DNA of 64,000 nt from Lepidonotus clava (taxonomy: Eukaryota > Annelida > Polychaeta > Phyllodocida > Polynoidae), in NCBI GenBank assembly GCA_936440205.1, contig OW387150.1, positions 37,816,295-37,880,294 of the forward strand, written 5' to 3'. The notes below the pieces were generated by a model that made no database searches, was not told where the DNA came from, and was given only the letters and a program-made list of their open reading frames with translations. Each line of letters starts with the position of its first letter. The stretch's first letter is position 1. Of this stretch, positions 34,201 through 47,020 are shown piece after piece. The position numbers and the translations under genes are program-made.

Positions 34201-37200
34201 TGGTTGTGTGACTATCACACATTCCTTTTATATTTCAGTGCTCTCGAGGCCTTGGTGAACTTTGCGTATAACGGCCGGGTCCAGTTAGACACGACTAATG
34301 TCCAGTCGATCCTGGTCGGGGCGAGCTTCCTCCACCTCCAGGTGGTCAAAGAGGCCTGCTGCGAGTTCCTCAAAAACAGGTATCATATTTCAAGATATCT
34401 CGTATACAGAATAAGTGGTTCTCTGTGTTAGTCACCTGCAGAATGATGTCAATTCATGCATATATATATATTCATATATGGGTTTGCAAAACTTTCAAAG
34501 ACACACTTTCGGAGTGCTTTGCAGCACAGCCTTTAGGTCAGGAAAAATTCAAAATATACTTAAAGGTAACCTTGTGCATATCTTCACTATGATTATTAAG
34601 AGGTGATCCCCCGGGAACCTCTTTCTGGCCCTTGAGGGACTAAGATCAGTTATGATGCTGCAAAACCCGATTTTCAGTGGTTTTTTTTCTATAGTAAACA
34701 CTGTGTGACAGCTAATTTTGTCAACAATTTCGGAGGTAAAGTTTACCTTCCAATCTTATTTTAAGTTTCACAAGCTTCTTCCAGAATAGTTGAATGTGTC
34801 CCGTTTGGCATATTGGAATAATCAAAATATTGAACATTGTATTATTAGTAGCATTTTGTTAGGTGATTTTCTTGTATTTTAAAGGGAGGTTGGTTCACCA
34901 GATGTTTTTCATCACTGTCACAGACTGAGAGACCTGTAATCTAAGGAGGGTGATAATTGTTTCTGCAGGCTGAGGACAGTCATCAGGAGGGTGATAATTG
35001 TTTCTGCAGGCTGAGGACAGTCATCACTGTCACAGACTGAGACCTGTAATCTAAGAAGGGTGATAATGGTGGGGTGCCAATAGGGAGCCTTCCATCCTCC
35101 CTCTCCAAGCACATATTCACCACATCTTAAAGAGCCACTGCCATGATTTCCCACTGGAATTTAAATGGCATTAGAAAAATAAAATGAGTTCAAAAGCTAG
35201 ATACAGGGATCACCGATTGGGTAGCTATGCTATTAGATGGCCGGCAGCGTGCCTCTTGTTTTTTCAATGAAATCAGTTTAGTGTGCCATTTACATCAAGC
35301 ACTAATATCATAAGTAAAATTTTAGATGAATCATAGTATATTCAGAATTATAGGCTCATATAATTTTTGCCTTTTTTTCAATGTTTTCTGCAATAAGTTA
35401 TTTGTTAAACCTCTTGTACTCTCAGACTCCACCCTCACAATGTGCTCGGAGTGCGGAGTTTCGCAGAGCAGTTCGTGTGCTCCAGCCTGGTGGAGTCGGC
35501 CAATAAGTACATCAACAAACACTTCATGGAAGTGGCCCGCAGCGACGAGTTCCTTGGGATCACTGAGACCGAGATCACCGACATACTCTCGCGGGACGAG
35601 CTTTATGTCAGCAGTGAGGAGCAGGTGAGATAAGTTCATGTATAATCTTTCTGTGTCCGAAATTCAGTGTTTTTTTTGTGCGCCCACCAGGTGCAGAGAC
35701 TAAAAAAGTATGCACCCTGAGACATTTCTCTGCTTGAAAATGTTTCTTTGACAAATATGCAGCATTTGGGGTCCTTACATAGAATGCATAACACTGCCTT
35801 ATATATAAAGGATGCCTACGCAGTCTTACTTTGGATCCAGAGGCCTTAAAAATTCATATTTCTTCCTATCATTTCTATCTTTACCTCTCTTTTGGTAGAA
35901 TGTTTAAGCATTTAAAAACCCTCCATGACTAAATGTCATGGATAGGTCTTATTTTGGCACCCAAAAAGGTTTTATAGGGGTCTTATTCAGTCTTTCTTAG
36001 ACAGTGTCCGAAAGTAATGTAAAAATCCAAGTACACGCTGGGTGCATAGCTCTGAGAAGTGTGCACCTGGCAACCTTTCCCTGCACCCTCAGTGATATAA
36101 GGCTGATTATTCTATCAAAAATATGGGCATATGCTAGGTGAACACTTTTAAAAAGCATGCACCCTGCTCCAAAAACATACACTCCGGCTGCAAGGTGTAC
36201 CCTTAATTTCGGACACTGTTAGATTTCTGAGGCTGACATAATATCATCTGTTCTCCCCCAGGTGTTCGAGGCGGCCCTGGCCTGGGTGAAGAAGGACGTG
36301 GAGGCCCGCGGCCCGCTGATGACCGGACTCATGGTGCGGGTCCGACTCCCACTCCTCACCCCCGAGTACCTCGCAGACAGCGTGGGGCAAGAGGAACTCA
36401 TCAAGAGCTCGCTCGACTGCAGGTTAGCAAACATTTATACACATATCTAAATGACTGACTCGATCGTTCGGGATTGACTCTCCCCACTCACACCTGAGTA
36501 GTTTGCACATCGTGTGGGACAAGAGGAACATGTATAGAACTTGCTTGCCTGCACTTTAGGAAACTTTTATACGCTTATCTAGCCGACTGACTTGATTGTT
36601 TGGATACTAGGCAGATTTTCTGGTCATGGGGCTGGACTAACCCCTAGAAATTAATGGGTCTCAGACTCTACTAGGCTTTGAAGTGATAATTTGTAAAGTT
36701 TCGAAAAATAATGTTAAAGCATCAACCAATTTGAAATCTAGCAACTGGTTTGTCAGAGGGTTTCCATTTAGAAATAATTTAAGACTCAACAGTGAGTGCC
36801 CCTAGATTTTTTGTGAGGGCCCCCTTATTCAAAAGGCACTGCCGTGTTCTAAGATTTCAAAGCTTGTGGCGGGTAATCCACCCCCGATAGGTACTGGGTC
36901 AAGTTGGGGGAACTGCACATGCGCACTGGGTCAGAAGGTAATAGCCTTGACGCCCTCCACAGACTGTGGAGTAGAGACGAGTTATGGATTTAGGTATGAA
37001 TTCTAGTGAGTTAAAACATATATATTTAGATTACTACTCTTTACAACTTTTGCTGGCATGATTGATGAGACATGCTTTTAGATCAGAACCCAACCCAGTT
37101 TGCTCAACTTGACCAGATACCCATCAGAGAGGAGTTACCCTTTCGGGATGTGACACTTGTCCATTACTTAAAATAATTTCCTGCATTTCCCTTTCAGGGA

Positions 37201-40200
37201 CCTGCTCGATGAGGCCAAAGACTACCACCTGATGCCCGACCGGCGTGGCCAGCTGCAGACCTTCAAGACCCGCCCCCGATGCTGCTCCGAAGTCGTCGGT
37301 CTCATCTACGCTGTTGGGGGACTCACCTCTTCTGGTAAGCATGGCCCGTTTAAACTTTGCAGTCTCTGAAATTGAGGGTGCAACTGCAACTGAGCTGGAC
37401 TGGCTTGTAACAGCCTATTTAGCTGGTTCTTGATATGACTTGAAGTAAGTTCAGTATGTAGACTGTAATATGTAAAAGGACATCATTTAAGAAGTAGTAG
37501 GGTAATAAAAAATGTGTTTAATTATAAGCTTTTCCTGTCATTGTCCAGGTGACTCGGTCAGTACGGTGGAGTGCTGGGACCCCGTGGTCGGTCGGTGGCA
37601 GTGTACTGAGCCCATGACAACCTTACGCAGCCGGGTGGGCGTAGCCGTGCTGAAAGGTGAGTAAACTGTTTCCAACGGGTAACTTGCTTCGCATGCTTCA
37701 TTTTGGATGAAAACCCAAATTTACCATAGCCTAAAAACATTTCCGAACCAAGTACATGAACATCATTTAAGAATAAGGACACTGCAAAGTGTAATTCACG
37801 AAGGCCTGGGACAAGAGAATAACCAACCAACAGTTTTCCCATTTTCCGACTTTTTCTTGATTTCCCGATTTTTATCAAATCTATTTTCCCATTCCCCTTC
37901 CAATCTTATGTCTTACTAAGAAATTAACCTTTTCTTATAGATAGCTTCACTCTTTGTCTTCCTGAGTGGCATCTCTGGATCTAAAGTTTGACATAAATTT
38001 TAAACAGTGATGCCATTTTCCCGGATTTCCGAATGTTTGCTTTTGAAATTTGCTTTTCTCTTTTTACCCGGGCTCGCTGTATTATACAGTCATCTTCGAA
38101 ATATGATCGATCAAATCGAATCTCGCCCGGGTATACTGACTTGGTCAAAAAGGCGGGAAACGCCATTGAAGGATACCAGCACCAGCGGCGACAAGATCGC
38201 AAATTTCGACCTGCTTCCGGTTGCAATGCTGAGCCTATGTAAAGTCTATACCAGAAATTGACCATTGAGATATCATTAGGCCCCCTTGGGCAGGAGAGTG
38301 ACAGCGGTCAAACTGTATAACATCGACGTCTCAGCATTCAAAGGCCTATAGCGTGCTGGATTGCCGTGTAGTATGATTATGTTAATGAGGGTGATGACGC
38401 CGAGCAAGGAGGAAGATGGCGGCCCCCGGTCTCTGATCGGAAAGTCAGCCGGGAATGCTCGCCTATTTCGCATATTTCCCGCGCGTTTCAGTCGAGTTAA
38501 CGTGCCATATAGGTTAATGTCGATCTTTTATTGATGATGCCGATGTAATAGAAGGCTACATATCGATATAAACCCAGAAAATCGCATTTCTTACCGGACT
38601 ATATTTCATGCGTACTCCCTTCCAGGACGAAGCGCATCTCGCGCAGTCAGACTTGTCTAAATGATTATTTCCACACTTGAGAGTATTCTTATGTCATGTA
38701 AAATGTAGCTCCATGCTGTTGATGCCTAACGTAAGAGTTGTCGCTGCAGGCCTGCTGTACGCGATCGGTGGGTACGACGGGAACGAGCGCCTCAGCACGG
38801 TGGAGGTGTTCAACCCGCAGACCAAGAAGTGGAAGCTGGTCGCGCCCATGCAGTGTAAACGCAGGTAGGCCATGCACATGGCAGAATCCCACTGATCTCA
38901 GTCTTTTTTGGAGTCCCTAGTCATATCTATGTAGTATTATAGCTAATGGTGGGGACTCCCTCAATCAGTCATGTCTTTAGCCATTTAATTTTCTTTGTTC
39001 TCAATGACTGGTTACACATTCTCATGTTCAGCATTTGAAGGGCATTGTCCACCAGTTGTTGTTAGAATCAGGCAGTGTGAGAAGCTAGAGGTAGGTTACA
39101 TAACCAATCCCTGACTGGGATCGCGCTAACTGCTCACCAAATCGCCGTTGGCAAATGCAGAATGAATCTGGCGACTTTATTTCTTGAAAAATTAGCCAAA
39201 TTTGAAAGATTTGGCGTGTTTTTTTTTTTGCCAAAATGTGTCCAGAATTAAGTCTGATAATAGCCTATTTCTCATAAAAAATGTACATGTATTTAAATTA
39301 TTTTTTGATGGAAGAAAAGTTTGCTAATCAATGTAATATTTGGCTAATCCAAATCATCATGAATTCGCCAATTTGACGACTTTAAAAAAGGGCTTAGTGC
39401 GAACCCAGCCTGAGCTAAACAGCCCCTATCCCTTCAAATTAGGACCACCACTGTCAACTGCAGCCCTCTGGGCAGTCCCAAGTTGGTTAGTGATAGGTCA
39501 CTCAGTACTAACACCTAGTAGTGGCCCTTTCTTAAAACACCTCTCTGAGCTGTGTGTGACAGCAGGAGTGGTGGTGGTCAGCACCTATAGCCCCTATTAC
39601 ACATAGCCTTCTGGTATTAGGAGGGCTTTCAGTTTACTGAGGGACGACCATCGCTCATGCATGAGCGAAACTTTGTATATAATTTGCTTCTTGTTTTTAG
39701 GCCACGTTGACCACAAGATATTTTTTAAAACGATGTTACAAAATCCATAAGAGAACTGTGCTATAAGGTACTAATCTGAGAATTTAATTTGCAATATCAC
39801 AATTCATCTCATTTCATCTCCTTATCTCTCATGCCATTTTCATGGCCAGGAATGTAAGATGAGAGTTGTCTAAACTACACCCAACCATTTAGATTAGTGA
39901 ATGTTATGTGCATTGCAACTGGATGGAAGAAGTTTTTAGAACAGCTATGCCGAAACCTTGTACCCTATAAAATCAAAAATCAAAGCGCTCTCTATTGTAA
40001 ATATTTATATAAAATTGTTTCCTGGAGACTAGAGAATACTAGCAATTGTACTGCTAACTTGTCTTCAGCTAAAATAAAGGAATTAAAAAAAAGTCTAACC
40101 TGTACATGACATCTAAAACCTTTCCGTTTCAGTGCCCTCGGGGCTGTGTCCCTGGAGGACAAGCTGTACGTGTGCGGTGGGTTTGACGGGGTGACGTCTC

Positions 40201-41501
40201 TCAGCTCGGTCGAGTACTACGAGCCCGAACAAGATAAGTAAGTTGGATTTTGTCTGGGATTCATAGATGGACAAGCTTCCTAACAAATTTACTGTTATGC
40301 ATATATAACCATAATTCTGCATAAACTATTTTTCGTTTTTGTTAGGTTCACGTACAAAAAGACAGTTCAGGGACTATAACATCAGGGGCCTGTCCAGAAT
40401 TTGTGGGACCTCACTCTGGTTTTTGTATTTCAGAAAGGTGTCATGAGGTCTATTGTGGTCTTTTAACTAAAGGAAAAAAATATAACCAAAGTCTTCTTCA
40501 TAAAATATACATTGTTAATTATCACACCAACAGCCAAGATATTCTTGGTGTCCACTTGGGCCCTGCAGCCAGAAAATCTAGTCCTGTTTTAAGGGCCTTT
40601 GGGACCCTAATTATTTCCCCTGCTAAAGCCTCGTTTTAGTAGTGATGTGGTCTAAGTCTTTGCTCGGTGCCGACAGGTGGACGATGGCGCCTCACATGAT
40701 GCGTCACCGGAGTGCAGCGGCCATGGCCGTGTTCGATGGGCAGATCTATGCACTGGGCGGCCATGACGGGCTGTCCATATTTGACTCGGTAAGCAACCCT
40801 TTTTCAATTTCTAACTTGTCATTCTTCCAGCAATATTCCACTTAATCAGCTAAACATATGCCGATCTTTTTCTAAAAATTTACAGAATATATTGTTGCAA
40901 TACGTTTCACAATACATGTATAAGAAAAGCTCTAAATAACAGAACAGAATTCTAATTCTATCTCATACTAAGACGAACCATTTAGTTTTGACTCATATTG
41001 ACTTCGAACAAGGCATTCAGTAGCTAGTATGTTTGAATGACAATTTAAAACAAAAAGTATAGAACACGCTTCCATACCAAATAGTGTGTACTATATCCTT
41101 ATAACTTTCAGGTGGAAAGCTACAATAATCACACAGGAAAATGGACCTTAGTGGCCCCTCTCCAAACTAAACGCTGTCGACTAGGAGCAGCGGCATTAAA
41201 CCGCAAACTGTACGCATGCGGGGGTTACGATGGCTCCGTGTTTCTGCGCACGGTTGAATGCTACGACCCCCTCACCAACCAGTGGACTTACGTGGCCCCG
41301 ATGCACATAAAACGCAGTCGCATGGCATTGGTGGCAAACTGCGGCAAGTTGTACGCCATTGGAGGATACGACGGGTTATCAAACCTCAGCTCGATGGAGG
41401 TGTATGACCCTGAGGAGGACCGATGGACCTTCGCGGCATCGATGTGTGCGCACGAGGGAGGAGTCGGAGTAGGGGTATTGCCGCTTGAACCTACTGTATG
41501 A
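31252..41501 (+). CDS. KLHL18: Kelch-like protein 18
   Basis: Eleven exons join in phase: 31252-31359, 33456-33586, 34239-34379, 35426-35624, 36262-36422, 37198-37334, 37549-37656, 38750-38864, 40133-40237, 40677-40788 and 41112-41501. The 568-residue product compares with 574 in human KLHL18. Order: BTB ([35 protein letters not shown]), BACK ([28 protein letters not shown]), linker [13 protein letters not shown], then six kelch repeats with GG doublets and spaced Tyr/Trp ([74 protein letters not shown]), ending [19 protein letters not shown]. Family role: substrate adaptor of a CUL3 ubiquitin ligase; BTB binds CUL3 and the propeller binds substrate. Whole, with no missing motif. Start chosen at the only ATG close upstream of the conserved MEEIRRQGK. 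Confidence 0.97.
32205..32660 (-). mobile_element. Possible solo LTR (fossil)
   Basis: Read on the minus strand there is a core-promoter-like CAGTATAAAAGGCGCTGCAA, then a transcribed-looking stretch ending in AATAAAACCCTTTCATATTA, as in an LTR with TATA box and polyadenylation signal. No internal coding sequence, primer-binding site or clear target duplication was found, so family and limits are open. Lies in KLHL18 intron 1. Confidence 0.35.
33158..33310. mobile_element. MITE with TIR GGGGCCGTCCATAAATGACG
   Basis: Inverted ends GGGGCCGTCCATAAATGACG(TCA) and (TGA)CGTCATTTATGGACGGCCCC, flanked by TACA. The centre is C-rich (runs of 8-10 C). Degenerate relatives: 31800-31865 (GCTGTCCATAAATGACATCA) and 59173-59275. 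Lies in KLHL18 intron 1. Confidence 0.82.
33665..33890 (+). mobile_element. tRNA-derived SINE
   Basis: A-box TGGTCTAGTGGTTAGCATG and B-box GGTTCGATCCT at the usual spacing, then a body with TTAGATCACCTTACCTTGCT and a tail AGCTGAAAAATTGCTGAGTA and ATCGTCATCATATA. Best preserved head of this family in the window. Lies in KLHL18 intron 2. Confidence 0.85.
34127..34207 (+). pseudogene. Dead duplicate of KLHL18 exon 3
   Basis: After a good acceptor (TACATTTCAG) the sequence reads [14 protein letters not shown] then TAA, aligning with the true exon 3 at 34239 ([14 protein letters not shown]). The DNA stays recognisably similar for about 80 bp (AACTTTGC.TATAACGGCC, CAGTC.ATCCTGGT). The in-frame stop and lack of a matching donor show it is not used. 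A fainter third copy may start near 34057. Confidence 0.8.
34913..35055. repeat. Local tandem duplications in a KLHL18 intron
   Basis: A 41-bp unit (GGAGGGTGATAATTGTTTCT onward) occurs twice at 34945-34985 and 34986-35026, and a flanking unit (CACTGTCACAGACTGAGA) occurs on both sides. No coding meaning seen. Confidence 0.75.
36002..36218. mobile_element. MITE with TIR CAGTGTCCGAAA, TTAGA duplication
   Basis: Ends CAGTGTCCGAAA and TTTCGGACACTG, flanked by TTAGA on both sides. The inside repeats GTGCACC and GCACCCT in both orientations. Second copy at 41672-41888; an incomplete relative starts near 35656. Lies in the KLHL18 intron before exon 5. Confidence 0.78.
38413..38424 (+). promoter_or_regulatory. 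YY1-like motif AAGATGGCGGCC in a KLHL18 intron
   Basis: AAGATGGCGGCC matches the YY1 consensus and sits in a GC-rich patch (about 38390-38500). It could mark an internal promoter or the remains of an element's 5' end. No transcript evidence is available. Confidence 0.3.
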
Positions 41502-41671
41502 GAGCAGCAAATACAAGGAGAGCAAAGCATTTATGATTACATTTGTAGAGTCTATCTCAGATTGTAGTCACAGTTTTAAAAGGGACGTTATTCAGAGGGG
41601 TGTCCCTGTGCCACTATCTGACTGAAGCAGGTCTCAACCAGATATGACATTTTGTCGCTACTTATGAACCC

Positions 41672-41888
41672 AGTGCCCAAAATTAATGTTAAGATTTGTG
41701 CACTCGCAGGGTGCATAGCTTTGAAATGTGTGCACCTGGCGAGTCTTTCAGTGCACCCTCAGTGATATAAGGCTATTTATTCCACCGAAAATGTGTGCAT
41801 CTGCCGGTTGCACAGTATAAAAATTCAAGCATCATGCTGCAAAATCATGCACCCCGGGTGCAGGGTGCACCCTTAATTTTGGACACTG
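41672..41888. mobile_element. MITE with TIR CAGTGYCCRAAATTAA, second copy
   Basis: Ends CAGTGCCCAAAATTAATGTT and TTAATTTTGGACACTG; flanks GAACC and GAAAC may be a decayed 5-bp duplication. Same family as 36002-36218, sharing CACCCTCAGTGATATAAGGC. Lies within about 200 bp of the KLHL18 stop, so it is probably in the 3' UTR. Confidence 0.75.
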
Positions 41889-42201
41889 GAAACCGATAGG
41901 CGCTATAATACCAAGATGTATGTCGTGTAATGTTCATCTAGGTTCAAAGGTCACAGAGAAAATATGTACCAATGATTGCAGGGGAAAGTACCAGGTGAAT
42001 GTACTTTGAGTAAAATGTCCGCCTGAGGCTGTTTTAACAGCTCCGTTCAGCCACAAGCCAGACAGACAGTGATAAAGTTTGACCACACCCATTATTTCTA
42101 TTTTGTGCTTTGTGTTGGTCAAATTGAACAAATTGTAGTCTTGTCTGTGAAGAAACTGGCCATGGGGTAGGATGTGACATAAACTGTAAGGGTAGAAACA
42201 G

Positions 42202-42427
42202 GGTTCCCACAGGCCATGGAAAATGAACGAATTTATGGTTATCAAACAATCGTTGAATTGGTAAAAGTGACAAAAAGTCATTGAAATTCTTGAATAGTCA
42301 CAGAATATGTATAACCAAAAATTTGAATGTAACTAGTTATTGAGGAACCTAAATGTGCTGAGAACAAAATTGTAATTGGTCATGGAAAAGTCGTTGAAAA
42401 ATATTGTCAACGTCAGTGGGAACCCCC
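42202..42427. mobile_element. MITE with TIR CAGGGTTCCCAC
   Basis: Left end CAGGGTTCCCAC, right end GTGGGAACCC. The inside has GTCATGGAAAA-like repeats. Similar in build to the CAGGG-ended elements at 5888, 10111 and 59468. Confidence 0.55.
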
Positions 42428-42532
42428 AAAATACGCAGAATGTGTTTCATGGAGTGCAAAGTCAAACTTGTCTCATTCCCACCGCTAGGTCTATTTATAG
42501 AATCAGAATGGAGGAGAGTATTTCTTAAACCT

Positions 42533-42787
42533 GTATTCCACATACCCAAAGTACTCGCTGCCGATTCTGAGCATCTCCATGGTAACATTCTCTATAGGAG
42601 CCGTCCACTACTGGCCCAATTTCGGCTGCCGAAAGTAACGTATCAACAACCAGTCCTAAATTGGCAGGAAAATTGACCAACATGCTGGTAAATTTTACCA
42701 ACAATGCCGCTGATTATATATTGGCACTGCCGAAAGTATTGCAGCTGCAAATCAGCAACACACTTTCGGTATGTGGAATACAGCCAT
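42533..42787. mobile_element. MITE with TIR TGTATTCCACATACC
   Basis: Ends TGTATTCCACATACC and GGTATGTGGAATACAG; inside ACCAACATGCTGGTAAATTT and CGCTGCCGATT. Related to the copy at 29024. Confidence 0.7.
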
Positions 42788-44494
42788 TAGTGTGTGAATG
42801 TTTGAGTGTTTCATTTGATATGGGATGTCACCGATCCGATCTATTATTGGATCCGATTGTGCATAAGAAGTATTACTTGACTGTCTAATTATTTACTGAT
42901 TTATCAGATATAGTCATGTCATAGGCTGGTTTATTTGTGTTTTATTTTATTCTGTGGTCATATTAGAATGACGGGTAGATAAGCTATAGACTAAGACGAT
43001 AGAATAGGTATTTTATCCTATCTTTTTTTCCCCCTTTTTTTCTTCAGATTTACAGCATAACCATAGTGGGGTTACGAATAGAAAATGTTTAGTTTAAAGT
43101 GAGGATCCCAAAGATGTACTTTGAAGATCTAGATGAGGGAGTTTGCGATAATGGTTTGAACAGGCATGTACTAAGTTTTTCAAGTTACCTTGCATCAAGT
43201 TATCCAATTATTTATTCTGTATCCATCATGCACCGATTATTTTAAGTGAAATTATATTAGCAAATAGATTACATTTCACTTCATCATCACATACAACTGA
43301 TTGCTTGTCACACTGAATACACTACATACCAAGAATGCTGTGCGTTCTTTTAGTGTAAAACTTATGTCGAATTTCTTGGACGATTTAGCTGATGTCAAGA
43401 ATAACATCTGTGTGTAGGGAGTTTTACGCTGCTAGAAAAACATAATATTTCTTATATCAGAAGGGTCTGGTTTCATGTGATTTCTGATGAAAGCAGAGGG
43501 TGATCTTCTTGTGATTTCTGGTAAGAAACAGCGTGATCATTGAGAGCCAGAGATTGGAGCTAGTCAGCGCAATCGACCTAGTAGAAGCTATTATCAAAAG
43601 TTAGGGTGCGGCTTAAATTAGGAGTGTTACGGTAGCCTACTTTAGGCCGCCTGCTGTATCAGAGGCCTACCCAAGTCTGCCATCTAAAGGTGGGAATTCC
43701 CATCTCCTCCAGAATCATCTGCAGCCCACTTGGTTCTAGCAAGCTGCAACTGTAAACGTTCACCAGTGAAGGTTATTTTGAGAGTGCAGTGACTTAAGTT
43801 AATGACAATATTCCTTCTAACTGGGGAATCCTCAAATGATGGCCATGTTGTTTCAGACTTGTAAAGTCCCCCTGAAGCTCAGTGGGACGCACTCAAATGT
43901 TCAAGAACAGTAGAGGTCAAGGATATTTATTCAAACCTGTAAAAGAGGAGCTGTCTCACCGCATGATCTGGCTTGTATGGGTTGGATCCCAAGTGTCGTT
44001 GTATGTTTGAATAGTCAACATGTTGCAGAGTAAATCCCACCGAAAAACTCGCCAAAATCCATGCTTCAGTTGAAAAATTATGTAATATTACGCGGCTTCT
44101 GTTGGAAACGTGAAAAACTAATCTTGACGAAATTGGAATATGTGTCAGAGTCTAACGTTATTTATGTATCGAATGTTTACATTGGTTCTCCACTATATGA
44201 AACGTGAATCATCTAAAACTACCAAAGAGTCAAGATACTGGGATGTATGATCGAACTGTTATATAATTCACAGATTTTAAAATGATTATGTAAGAAAGCT
44301 ATCATGTTTGAATTAAAGTTATGAATCTGGCAAGAAAAGGTTGGACTGCAAACAATTGCTTGTACATAGGTTCATTACTTGTGTTATTTCGGGCGATTCT
44401 TTCAGCCTCTCCAAACTTCATTATGACGATAAGTATATATAGATGTATGTTCACATTTTGTCTAGTGTGTCATAAATAATCGCAGAAAAAGTGA

Positions 44495-45020
44495 CTAAGA
44501 TCAGCGCAGTGACTAAGGCCAGAGTGCAGTGACTAAGGTCATTGGGCAGTGACTCAGGTCAGAGTGCAGTGACTAAGGTCAGAGGGCAGCGACTCAGGTC
44601 AGAGGGCAGTGACTAAGGTCAGAGAGCAGTGACTAAGGTCATTGGGCCGTGACTCAGGTCAGAGTGCAGTGATTAAGGCCAGAGTGCAGTGACTAAGGTC
44701 ATTGGGCAGTGACTCAGGTCAGAGGGCAGCGACTCAGGTCAGAGGGCAGCGACTAAGGTCAGAGAGCAGTGACTAAGGTCGAGAGCAGTGACTAAGGTCA
44801 TTGGGCCGTGACTCAGGTCAGAGTGCAGTGACTAAGGTCATTGGGCAGTGACTCAGGTCAGAGGGCAGTCACTCAGGTCAGAGTGTAGTGATTAAGGTCA
44901 GAGTGCAGTGACTGAGGTCAGAGGGCAGTGATAAAGGTCAGAGTGCAGTGACTAAGGTCAGAGGGCAGTGGTTAAGGTCAGAGGACAGATACTAAGGTCA
45001 GAAAGCAATGACTAAGATCA
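44495..45020. repeat. Minisatellite, 20-bp unit (about 26 copies)
   Basis: Tandem units of the form AGAGKGCAGTGACTAAGGTC with variants (CATTGGGCAGTGACTCAGGTC, GAGGGCAGCGACTCAGGTC). Higher-order blocks of several units recur, so unequal exchange is likely. No ORF crosses it. Copy number is my estimate from the length. Confidence 0.9.
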
Positions 45021-47020
45021 ATCGTGTGTATCTGCCTAACCAAGAGATTCTGTATCTCAATGAAATGATTAATTGAACTTGGTAAGCGTCATTTCAACAG
45101 ACCAATAACATTCCTACCTCAGAAATCGGCTACTTCGAATTAGCAATGCAAGTATCAAAGGAAATTATTGGGGTTAGGGAGGGACATTAGTCATTATTCC
45201 TAATGGGACACTGGAAATAGATGATACGTTTTCTGTGAAAAAGACTAGGAATACGACACAATCTTGCCATAGAGAAATTTATTTCAAATCTTCATTGAGA
45301 TGCATGGCGCTGCAGGATTTTAGTTTATTTATATTTTATAAAACTGCCAATATGATACAAACAAAATGCATGCATAACTGATATGAGGAAAATCTTTAAA
45401 ATCAACAATGTTAAACGAGATGAAATATTGAAACTTGATGAACGTCGTAAAATGTTGGACTTTCCGTCATGTATGTACATATAACTGTGTCAACCGCCTT
45501 CTCGTTTAAATAAATGAATTACTGGTTACACAAGTGGTTTATTTCTACCTATTCTGCAAAGACTCACGCCTGAATATTTACTATTTTAGTCATGTTCAAA
45601 CTGATTATTTGCTATTTTTTCTTACTGACTTCCAGGCGGTCAACCTTCAAAAACTCGCTGGCCCATTCATTCAGCTTGTTATGTCACCACAAGCATCCCA
45701 AGGTGTCCATTGCTTGGGGTGTTGCGTATTAAAAATGGACAAAAATAAATGAAAATGTCCCTCTTCTTACCAGACGGTAGTTGTTTAAGATACAAAGGTC
45801 GATATAAATCGATGAGAGATAAAAACATAATGCGGTTTAAAAAACATACAAATACTAAATATCGAATACTAATTTATCGTAGGTAATTATCGAGTAATTT
45901 CTTCAGAGTTTAACTCATGTAACTCTTAGAATAATGAACATCATAATAATTTGAATCACAAATCACTAACACCAATTATCTCTGGAATGTATATTGAAGC
46001 ACCATCAGATAACGACCCGAAATTGATAAATACTTTTACGTTTGATCTAATAGTGGGGTGAGCACGGCATGGAAAACAGGGATATAATGGTCAAACTAAT
46101 GCTCCCCACAACTGTTTCCTGTTTCATCTGCAGACTACATAGTCTGGATCAAAATGCATGCTAGGAAATATTTTGACAAGTCACAAGGCTTAGGTAGAGA
46201 GATTTTCAAAGACCATGGCATAATTTTTGGTTTAACATGACGGAAAACTAGCAGTGAGTTTGTTCCATTTTGAATCGACATATATTCAATATTTTTTCAA
46301 CTTGGAAATGTTTGCTTCCTATAACTATTAGTGGAACACAAAATCAGTCCAAACCAACTTACAGGTTCATGAAATACTGTAAATCAGTCAATTGTGGTAG
46401 GGAGAATTCTACAGGGAAAACGGAGGGATTTTTTTTCAGGTGCAGATTTTCCTATACTCTGAAAGAGCAATATTTTGCAGCTTTTTTATAGATATAATTT
46501 TCAATGTTTATCAGTTTGATGTAGCTCTTTTGACACTTTTACAACTTTTATAAAAAAAAATCTGATCAAATTCTCAAAGGGGAAACGTTTCCTCTGGACA
46601 AGAAAAACAAACGAAAATTGTAAGTGAATTTGAGTGGTCATCCTGTATGGATATATAAGTCTTGATACTATGAACAGAAAGATTGCAACAAGTATAAATT
46701 TTCGCTGGAGTTGGATGTTCATTGTAAATTTGAATACATTTTGTTGACGAGATCAATACCGGGGTATTTGGATTTTGGCATTCCCAGAAAATAATGCAAG
46801 AAAGATTACGTATAGAGTAAACGTAGGTGGTTCATAAACTATGTACAAACTTTTGGCATAAGAGGGGGCAAGTGTGCATATGTACAAAACTGTGCAAGTT
46901 CATGAATTTAACCTTAATACACGATAATGAATCTCCCCTCCCCCCGTAAACTCAGATTAAGGAATTTGGCAAATTCGAGTGAAAAAAGGGAACTCAAAAG
47001 GTTTTAGAAATCCTGACAAA

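Larger units (their letters stand above)
41502..47020. other. Intergenic between convergent KLHL18 and the glycosyltransferase gene
   Basis: KLHL18 and the next gene run towards each other, so this stretch contains both 3' UTRs. Besides the listed MITEs and minisatellite it is unique AT-rich sequence. Short frames near 45.5, 46.3 and 46.6 kb have no domain signal. Confidence 0.6.

Noticed and set aside
44495-45020. CRISPR-like array
   Set aside because: The 20-bp units are contiguous without unique spacers, and the genome is clearly animal.
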